From NCBI GenBank assembly GCA_946627685.1, contig CAMOVV010000035.1, positions 1-8,674 on the forward strand: a stretch of DNA of 8,674 nucleotides, in the 5' to 3' direction. The notes under the pieces are model-generated. The model saw only the letters and a list, made by a program, of their open reading frames with translations, did not search any database and was not told the origin of the DNA. The DNA comes from an uncultured Bacteroidales bacterium (lineage in GTDB: Bacteria; Bacteroidota; Bacteroidia; Bacteroidales; UBA932). The position numbers and the translations under genes were made by a program. This document shows, piece after piece, positions 1 to 4,990 of the stretch. Numbering within the stretch: position 1 is the stretch's first letter; every line of letters begins with the position of its first letter.

Positions 1-891
1 GTAGGGCCAGGCCGTGGCAGAATTGAGGTCGAGACCGCCAGAGGCTCCGGCGGCGTCGGTTTTAAGCTCGGACCCTCCGCGGGTGGAGTATTTCGTGTAT
101 TCCCACACGGGAGCGAGCTTTATCGTGTTGGTGGCGGCCCCGATGATTCCGATGGCGACGAGAAGGGCCGAGGCGACGGCAAATCTTCCGATTCCCGCTT
201 TTTTACGAATGAGGGAAACAAACAGGACAGCCGCATAGATAACCATCAGTATGGCAAGGTAATAGGTTATCTGCTGATGGTTGGCCTTCACCTGGAAACT
301 TAGGGCGAAGGCAAAGAGCACGGAGCCTGCAACCGTCTTCGGAAGCCAGTCCTTCCATGTCGTTCCGGCAGCGGACAGGGCTGATTTGTAGGTATATACC
401 ATCCCCGCAAGCACCCAGGGAAGGAAGGCTATGGCCTGCATCTTGGTGTTGTGGCCGACCTGTATAATCTGGAAATTGTAGGAGCAGAATGTCACGGCTA
501 TGGCTCCTATGACTGCAACCGGCAGGGAGATGCCGAGGGACATCATCAGCAGGAAGGCCCCGAGAAGGGATATGAAAATATACGTGGCGGGACGCTTCCC
601 CGTCAGCAAAAGGTCGTACAGGGGCTGGGTCCAGTCGCCCTCACGAGGCGCGCTGATAATCGTCGTCGGCATTCCGCCGAACATCGAATCGGTCCAGGCC
701 GTAGGGTCGCCCGGATGGGCCGCATTATGCTCGTTCATCTCATGGGACATCCCCACATAACCATAGATATCCCCCTGATTCACAATCTTTCCCCCAAGCA
801 CCTGAGGCACGAAGGCATAGGAGAGTATAAGGAAAAAGACTGCGGCAGCGGCGGATAGGAGTATGTTTTTCTTGTTCATATTTTCAATCAT
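1..891 (-). CDS. YfhO-like polytopic membrane protein (N-terminal 297 codons, C-terminus off the left edge)
   Basis: The minus strand stays open from an ATG at 891 to the window edge, so this is the N-terminal part of a larger protein; Bacteroidota YfhO-type proteins are usually around 800 residues. Visible hydrophobic segments lie at about residues 9-28, 102-120, 122-140, 151-168, 186-203, 209-227 and 236-255. A hydrophilic, presumably periplasmic loop (about 30-100) lies between the first two and carries WTDSMFGGMPT (66-76). GHNTKM (146-151) and the EYTKYSTRGGSEL stretch (264-276) are features I associate with this family. YfhO-type proteins are thought to act in glycosylation of envelope polymers with a GT-C-like membrane fold; the substrate here is unknown. 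The start ATG overlaps the TGA stop of the upstream glycosyltransferase (ATGA), which suggests translational coupling. A second in-frame ATG at 879 is an alternative start. Family assignment is from recalled similarity, not a search. Confidence 0.85.
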   Translation of the reverse strand, partial: MIENMNKKNILLSAAAAVFFLILSYAFVPQVLGGKIVNQGDIYGYVGMSHEMNEHNAAHPGDPTAWTDSMFGGMPTTIISAPREGDWTQPLYDLLLTGKRPATYIFISLLGAFLLMMSLGISLPVAVIGAIAVTFCSYNFQIIQVGHNTKMQAIAFLPWVLAGMVYTYKSALSAAGTTWKDWLPKTVAGSVLFAFALSFQVKANHQQITYYLAILMVIYAAVLFVSLIRKKAGIGRFAVASALLVAIGIIGAATNTIKLAPVWEYTKYSTRGGSELKTDAAGASGGLDLNSATAWPY

Positions 892-2183
892 TTAGACGAC
901 ACCTCGTCCAGAAGGGAGGCGAGGGCGGCGGTGAGGGAGCGGCGGGAGTATTTCTCATAACCGGAAGACGACCCTGTCAGTGTTCCAGCCTTGAACTTTT
1001 CCCAACAATCGTCGATAAAGGAGGATACGGCCTCGCGGTTGTCCCAGTCGCAGACGGTTCCGGCCCCGGTCTCTTTCAAAAGTTCCGCCATCGCCCCGTC
1101 TTCCTGGCCTATGCCAAGGACAGGACGGCGCGAGGCCACATATTCGAAGAGCTTTCCGGGAAGAATCATCCTGTAGTCGGGGTCGTCACGAAGGGGAAGA
1201 AGAAGAACGGAAGCCGTCCTCTGTTCCCTGACGGCGATATTATGCGGCTGATAGCCAAGGTCGATGACTTTGGATGAAAGGCCATGCGACCCGAGGGAAG
1301 AATAAATTCCGGCATCGGTCTTCCCGACAAGGCGAATCCTCAGGGCCTGTCCGAACTGCGGGTCGGACCCGGACTTACGCTGAAGAACATCCCAAAGGAC
1401 CTCGGGGTTGCCGTCGCCGGGAAAAATTCCCGTGTGGGTCAGGTTGAAATAGCCGTCGCTCTCAACGGGGCCCTCGAAATCCTCTTCGTCATAGCCATTC
1501 GTTATCATCTCCACCCTTGTGGAAGTCAGGCTCTTGTAGAGGTCCCGCACCATAGGGGTCACGGTAAGGACGGCCGATGAAGAGTCTGTTACCTCCTTCT
1601 CCATCCTGTAATGAAGCCTTTCCGCCCGGGCTGAAAGCCCCATTTTCTTGAACCAGTACATCCTGGTCCACGGGTCGCGGAAATCGCTTATCCACGGGAC
1701 GCCAGTCTCTTTATGAAGACGCAGGCCTATAAGGTGCAACGACTGCGGAGGCCCAGTGGTAACTATCACATCTACAGGATGTTCCTTCAGGTATTCTTTC
1801 AGGAACTTCACGGACGGGTTGACCCACCACACGCGGGGGTCTGGGACGAAGAGGTTGCTGCGCAGCCAAAGGGAAAGCCTTCCCTTGAGGGATTTGCCCT
1901 CACCCGAGGTCAGGGTCTTCATGTCCGTGGTGGAACCCTTTCCCATCAGGCGGCGGTAGAGCCCGTAGGGTTCGGTAATCTTCCTTTCGATAATCTCCGC
2001 CTCGGGGGGAATATCCCCGAGAAGGGTCTCGTCAACGGACTGTCTTTCAGGATTGGACGGGGTGTAAACAACGGGCTGCCAGCCCTGCGAGGGAAGATAT
2101 TTAGCAAATTTCACCCACCGCTGCACTCCCGACCCTCCCGTCGGCGGCCAATAATACGTTATGACAAGTACCCTTTTCATCAT
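888..2183 (-). CDS. Glycosyltransferase, GT-B fold, family-4-like
   Basis: A 431-residue protein of normal length for a GT-B glycosyltransferase, which would move a sugar from a nucleotide donor to a cell-envelope acceptor in the cytoplasm or at the inner membrane face. The N-terminal half begins with a beta strand followed by a glycine-rich loop, VLVITYYWPPTGGSGVQRW (5-23), typical of the acceptor-side Rossmann domain in Bacteroidota members. In the C-terminal half, PGKLFEY (342-348) followed by RRPVLGIG and a short acidic segment corresponds to the donor-binding region, with Glu347 in the place of a conserved nucleotide-sugar ligand. No signal peptide or membrane segment is seen. Two adjacent ATG codons (2183 and 2180) are possible starts. 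The stop overlaps the start of the YfhO-like gene, so the two are very likely co-transcribed. Sugar specificity cannot be read from the sequence. Confidence 0.9.
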   Translation of the reverse strand: MMKRVLVITYYWPPTGGSGVQRWVKFAKYLPSQGWQPVVYTPSNPERQSVDETLLGDIPPEAEIIERKITEPYGLYRRLMGKGSTTDMKTLTSGEGKSLKGRLSLWLRSNLFVPDPRVWWVNPSVKFLKEYLKEHPVDVIVTTGPPQSLHLIGLRLHKETGVPWISDFRDPWTRMYWFKKMGLSARAERLHYRMEKEVTDSSSAVLTVTPMVRDLYKSLTSTRVEMITNGYDEEDFEGPVESDGYFNLTHTGIFPGDGNPEVLWDVLQRKSGSDPQFGQALRIRLVGKTDAGIYSSLGSHGLSSKVIDLGYQPHNIAVREQRTASVLLLPLRDDPDYRMILPGKLFEYVASRRPVLGIGQEDGAMAELLKETGAGTVCDWDNREAVSSFIDDCWEKFKAGTLTGSSSGYEKYSRRSLTAALASLLDEVSSK

Positions 2184-2224
2184 CTACAAAAGTATTAAAC
2201 TTCCGCCAAAATAGGAATTTGTTA

Positions 2225-2255
2225 TTTGATTTTCATCGATTATTATATACCTTTA
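2225..2255 (+). promoter_or_regulatory. Possible Bacteroidota-type promoter upstream of the barstar-like gene
   Basis: TTTG at 2225-2228 is followed, after 19 bases, by TACCTTTA at 2248-2255. This matches the Bacteroides primary sigma pattern TTTG-N19-21-TAnnTTTG except for the last base. Transcription would begin shortly after 2255, leaving a leader of a few tens of bases before the GTG at 2298. It could drive the whole plus-strand island, because no equally good match was seen inside it. The region is A+T-rich, so a chance match is possible. Confidence 0.4.
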
Positions 2256-2297
2256 AACGATTTTATAATTAAGTCTAACCAATTTATGCCATAGAAT

Positions 2298-2690
2298 GTG
2301 TTTCTCTTCCGTACTAAACAAGAATTAAAACATCTTAGTAAGATATATCCTAACGATATCGTTATCTATATAGATAAAATAATATCCAGTGATCAAGAGT
2401 TACGAGAGGTTATTAACAAAGCAATTGAAAGCCCCTATGGAATAACCGATAATTGGGACGGGATTCTCGAAGCTCTCGGTGAACTGGACTGGTGGACATC
2501 AAAAACTGTCCGGATAGTAAATTTAGATTTGCCAAATCTTGCGAAATGGAATATTGATATATATTTATCAGTGCTAAAAGAAAACGACGACTTTCAGGAG
2601 AATCTTATTATTGACCAGAAAACACTCAAAAAAAATGTTGTTGTCTATTTTGATGAATCATTAAAAGACAGAGTTCTACATCATATTTAA
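2298..2690 (+). CDS. Barstar-like immunity protein
   Basis: A 130-residue cytoplasmic protein that appears to belong to the barstar family, whose members bind and block barnase-type ribonucleases and related toxins. The key stretch is YGITDNWDGILEAL (47-60), which lines up with the barstar helix YYGENLDALWDCL: Asp54 falls at barstar Asp35 and Glu58 at Asp39, two of the residues that plug the barnase active site. The following LDWW and VRIVNLDLPNL (63-81) fit the next strand. The frame opens only at a TAG (2292-2294) and has no ATG, so the earliest start is the GTG at 2298, which is unusual in this group. Either GTG is used or the 5' end was lost in a rearrangement; the fold region looks complete. 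Its last 26 bases overlap the frame of toxin-like remnant 1. No matching toxin lies upstream, so it looks like an orphan. Codon use is A+T-rich, unlike the flanking core genes. Confidence 0.65.
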   Translation: MFLFRTKQELKHLSKIYPNDIVIYIDKIISSDQELREVINKAIESPYGITDNWDGILEALGELDWWTSKTVRIVNLDLPNLAKWNIDIYLSVLKENDDFQENLIIDQKTLKKNVVVYFDESLKDRVLHHI

Positions 2691-2781
2691 TGCTGATGGT
2701 ACGCTGCCAGAAGGGTATACAATAAAAAACGGTCATGTATTCAAACCGAACGGAAGAGAAGTAGCGGGGTCTGAGATATGA
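2665..2781 (+). pseudogene. Toxin-like C-terminal remnant 1
   Basis: A short open frame following an in-frame TAA (2662-2664) reads as plausible protein, with FYIIFNADGTLPEGYTIKNG in its first half and a charged end ...NGREVAGSEI, then TGA at 2779-2781. It has no credible start codon and overlaps the 3' end of the barstar-like gene by 26 bases. It looks like the C-terminal end of a larger protein whose body is missing. It stops 20 bases before the ATG of the next gene, as a toxin C-terminus sits before its immunity gene. I do not recognise the domain; the toxin reading comes from position only. Confidence 0.4.
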
Positions 2782-2801
2782 TAAATTAGGATTTGTTATA
2801 T

Positions 2802-3443
2802 ATGCGGCTACTATTTTTTAATATTTTATTACTGCTTGCAGTTAATACTCCAAGGATTCCACCCTTGGAGTATCGGTGTTATTATAATATTCCACAGGAC
2901 ACGACGCTTGTAAATCTATTTGAGAATTATGAAAAATATTCAAGCATTGATTTCGTCCATTTAGAAACCGGTTTAAGTCTTAGAAAAAATAAGGACAGCC
3001 AAATAAACAATGATTTAAAGGACTCTCTGGTTAAATGGATTGGTAAAATGTCTTTTGTTCCTCCTAAAACGACGGAACTATATTATATCGGTAGCATAAA
3101 AAAAGCTAAAACACAGGTGTTTCATTTCTTTTTTTTATATGTAAGTGATAATACTCAATATGTTTACGCCTTTGTAGAATACGAAAAAATAATAACAGCC
3201 ATTATTGAAACAGAACATTATTATGCACTTCCAGATGAATGGACAGCACGTTTAATCAGATTGTCAAGGAAAAGGCTTATAATATCCTACAAAGCAGAGG
3301 CATCTGATATGATGATAGATGGCGAATTCGTCGAAGATGAAAACTGGAAACAGGTCATTAAACTAGAGAAAGGACATGCACATATAGTTTCAAGGAAAAA
3401 GAACAGGGTACCGAATGATATTGTGGATTTTTTTGAATATTGA
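2802..3443 (+). CDS. Hypothetical secreted protein, candidate immunity protein
   Basis: I do not recognise this family. From the ATG at 2802 it encodes 213 residues; a TTG at 2793 is in frame but less likely. The N-terminus MRLLFFNILLLLAVNT looks like a signal peptide or a single membrane anchor, with no lipobox cysteine in the usual place, so the protein probably ends in the periplasm or facing it. The body is rich in aromatic and charged residues, with strands such as VFHFFFLYVSDNTQYVYAFVEY alternating with Lys/Arg-rich stretches, which suggests a small alpha/beta domain. It lies just downstream of remnant 1 and ends a few bases inside the frame of remnant 2. By position it would be the immunity partner of a lost toxin that acts in the periplasm, but that is inference. 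Base composition is strongly A+T-rich. Confidence 0.75.
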   Translation: MRLLFFNILLLLAVNTPRIPPLEYRCYYNIPQDTTLVNLFENYEKYSSIDFVHLETGLSLRKNKDSQINNDLKDSLVKWIGKMSFVPPKTTELYYIGSIKKAKTQVFHFFFLYVSDNTQYVYAFVEYEKIITAIIETEHYYALPDEWTARLIRLSRKRLIISYKAEASDMMIDGEFVEDENWKQVIKLEKGHAHIVSRKKNRVPNDIVDFFEY

Positions 3444-3559
3444 TATTCTTCGCAGCGAACGTATTTCAAGGTTATGACATGAACTATGGGACTTCAAACT
3501 ATATTTTTCAGGGAATTGAATACGACAACAATCACTATTACGGTCCCTATAAACTATAA
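3437..3559 (+). pseudogene. Toxin-like C-terminal remnant 2
   Basis: An open stretch after an in-frame TGA (3434-3436) reads FFAANVFQGYDMNYG, then a segment very rich in Tyr and Asn (TSNYIFQGIEYDNNHYYGPYKL), ending at TAA 3557-3559. The residue mix resembles a folded domain end rather than random intergenic sequence. It has no suitable upstream start, begins at the 3' end of the preceding gene and stops six bases before the ATG of the next one, again the spacing of a toxin tail and its immunity gene. The domain family is not recognised, and chance coding cannot be excluded for so short a frame. Confidence 0.35.
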
Positions 3560-3565
3560 AGCATT

Positions 3566-4198
3566 ATGACGAAAAACAAAAAAAGTCTGATTATACCATC
3601 AATAGATGCAATGTGTGCAGAGTTGGGATTCACCAAGGTACATAAATACCACAGGTATGACAGACCGTTTGGTGAAGAGTTTACAGACTCGTTGAGTTTT
3701 GGTTATTCTTATTTTGGATCAAAGGAATACATATATGTTAATATGTTATACGGAGTGGATAATAAGTTACTAGTGGATTTAAATAATAAATTACATGAAT
3801 ATCGTGGGGTTAATATTGCTTCAATGATTAGAATCAACGCCTGGAATTGGAAAGGAACTGATAAAAAAGATTTTTTCTGGAATGTCACAGCAAATACAGA
3901 TATCAATTCAGTGATTGCGGAAATAAAAACCAACATTATTACAAGAGGATATGAATTCTTTGATAAATATCATGATTGGGATTATCTCTGTGAGATGATT
4001 ATTACGGGTAAAGTACCCTGTATTGACACTCCGGGATACGGCGCATGTGCTTTATACTTGAATGGTAAGAAACAGGAGGCCATTGATTATTACGAAGGAA
4101 GAATAAAGATGGCTAAGGAAAAATTTGAGAAGCTTGGCAGAAAACTCCGTGAAGAAGAGTATCAACCCTTCCGTGACAACCTGAAGAAACTCCCTTAA
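3566..4198 (+). CDS. Hypothetical cytoplasmic protein, candidate immunity protein
   Basis: A 210-residue protein with no signal peptide or membrane segment. The N-terminal part (about 10-75) mixes a helix containing MCAELGFTKV with aromatic strands such as FGYSYFGSKEYIYVNMLYG; the middle holds INAWNWKGTDKKDFFWNV, followed by a predicted helix (INSVIAEIKTNII) and YEFFDKYHDWDYL. The C-terminal 35 residues form a charged, probably helical tail. The order 'GF.K...Y.R', strand, tryptophan, helix and 'FF' is faintly like DUF4304-type proteins, a family I associate with toxin neighbourhoods, but this is a weak resemblance. It begins six bases after the stop of remnant 2, so it may be the immunity partner of that lost toxin. 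Its cytoplasmic location would then imply a toxin acting inside the cell, such as a nuclease. The start ATG is the first in the frame and is well placed. Confidence 0.75.
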   Translation: MTKNKKSLIIPSIDAMCAELGFTKVHKYHRYDRPFGEEFTDSLSFGYSYFGSKEYIYVNMLYGVDNKLLVDLNNKLHEYRGVNIASMIRINAWNWKGTDKKDFFWNVTANTDINSVIAEIKTNIITRGYEFFDKYHDWDYLCEMIITGKVPCIDTPGYGACALYLNGKKQEAIDYYEGRIKMAKEKFEKLGRKLREEEYQPFRDNLKKLP

Positions 4199-4225
4199 GA
4201 AGTGAACTTTGAGCCCTAGTGTTAC

Positions 4226-4297
4226 ATATTCCACTCTCTCCGCAAGGACGCTCCCCGCGGAGGTCTACGACCCCTGGGGCAGGGCTATTGGGAAATG
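4226..4297 (+). other. G+C-rich patch inside the A+T-rich island
   Basis: About 70 bases between the third intact gene and remnant 3 are visibly G+C-rich, while everything around them is A+T-rich. CTCCGC at 4238-4243 pairs with GCGGAG at 4257-4262 across a 13-base loop, and CCCCTGGGG occurs at 4271-4279. All three forward frames are open across most of it. The frame shared with remnant 3 is stopped by TAA at 4298-4300, and another frame contains LPAEVYDPWGRAIG. It may be a leftover of a host-composition toxin backbone joined to a foreign A+T-rich tail, or a small structured repeat. There is no run of T after the hairpin, so it does not look like a simple terminator. Confidence 0.4.
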
Positions 4298-4300
4298 TAA

Positions 4301-4459
4301 GTGATTTATTATTGGGGACAAATCATTGGAATAGTCACAATACCATCCGGAGTATTCAATATTGGAATTCATCCTTATTTTTTAAGTACGCAAATGTACT
4401 TATGGAGTCACGGAATAAGGCCTTGGACATATTCTTATTATTTAACTAAACAGTCATGA
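4301..4459 (+). pseudogene. Toxin-like C-terminal remnant 3
   Basis: A frame opening after TAA 4298-4300 reads VIYYWGQIIGIVTIPSGVFN, then IGIHPYFLSTQMYLWSHGI and a Tyr-rich end, finishing at TGA 4457-4459. That TGA overlaps the ATG of the next gene (ATGA), the tight coupling expected of a toxin stop and immunity start. Of the three forward frames here this one is the most protein-like; a competing open frame runs from 4219 to 4449 but ends seven bases earlier without coupling to the next gene. No good start exists apart from a GTG at 4301 right after the stop. The same frame continues upstream of the TAA into the G+C-rich patch. The domain is not recognised. Confidence 0.45.
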
Positions 4460-4926
4460 CAATGAAGTCCGGTATATTCTCATTGATTTTTCTTTGTCTC
4501 GTATTATTGACGCCAGTAAAATACATCCATTCGAACTCATGCTTCAAGTGTATTCCACAAAAAATAATGGATTCTCTCAATACCGTAGATATTAATGACT
4601 CTCCCAGGCTAAATAATGTTGAAGCAGAATACATATGTTATATGTTTAACCTTGATACTATAAATAATAATTTAAGTCAAAAAAAAGTATCATTTCTCAC
4701 AGGTAATCTTGGGACAACTCTTGTATATAAAAAAAAGTATTTTCTGTTAGAAAAAATGAGATTCTCCCATGACTATCCGCCAACACCAGCTATTTTGTAC
4801 TATTTCAACTCTACGGAATCCAGGAGAACCAATTGCGACATGGTAATTATCTTCGAAACAAAAAATATTCCCTCTCGTAAAAAAGCTTATAGAATACTTT
4901 CACGGGAGGCTAAACATTTGCCGTAA
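4456..4926 (+). CDS. Hypothetical secreted protein, candidate immunity protein
   Basis: A 156-residue protein of unknown family. The first 26 residues form a classic signal peptide: Lys4, a hydrophobic core (IFSLIFLCLVLLTPV), then a probable cleavage near HS|NS. The predicted mature protein begins with a CxxC pair (Cys29, Cys32), and two more cysteines lie near 62 and 128, so disulfides in the periplasm are plausible. The rest is strand-rich, with Lys-rich KKKYFLLEKMRF and a basic helical end. The start at 4456 overlaps the stop of remnant 3; a second ATG at 4462 also works. By position it would be the immunity partner of the toxin whose tail is remnant 3, and its export fits a periplasm-acting toxin, but both points are inference. 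It is the last gene of the island, ending 64 bases before mutS. Confidence 0.75.
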   Translation: MTMKSGIFSLIFLCLVLLTPVKYIHSNSCFKCIPQKIMDSLNTVDINDSPRLNNVEAEYICYMFNLDTINNNLSQKKVSFLTGNLGTTLVYKKKYFLLEKMRFSHDYPPTPAILYYFNSTESRRTNCDMVIIFETKNIPSRKKAYRILSREAKHLP

Positions 4927-4951
4927 TTCGCGTGATTTCGACAATTCCTAA

Positions 4952-4983
4952 TTTATCTTCTGTCTCTTTTTTTCGTACATTTG
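4952..4983 (+). promoter_or_regulatory. Possible Bacteroidota-type promoter of mutS
   Basis: TACATTTG at 4976-4983 is an exact match to the TAnnTTTG element, with TTTA (one base off TTTG) at 4952-4955, a spacing of 20. Transcription would start around 4987-4990, almost at the ATG at 4991, which predicts a very short leader or a leaderless mRNA. A T run at 4967-4973 lies inside the spacer. Confidence 0.5.
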
Positions 4984-4990
4984 TGGAAAC

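Noticed and set aside
2187..2194. Exact TAnnTTTG on the minus strand (TACTTTTG) just upstream of the glycosyltransferase start, as its promoter
   Set aside because: It ends only three bases before the ATG at 2183, so transcription would start in or after the start codon, and no TTTG lies at the right distance upstream (the nearest is 12 bases away).
4219..4449. Open frame of 76 codons containing the G+C-rich patch, as a small gene
   Set aside because: The start is weak, the sequence becomes low-complexity in the patch, and the neighbouring frame ending at 4459 is more protein-like and coupled to the next gene.
4961..4975. T run before mutS as an intrinsic terminator for the island
   Set aside because: No stable G+C-rich stem precedes it, and it falls within the likely promoter spacer.
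2200..4980. Rhs core repeats, an insertion sequence or an integrase that could explain the island
   Set aside because: No YD-repeat motifs, transposase or recombinase motifs, terminal inverted repeats or flanking tRNA gene could be seen.
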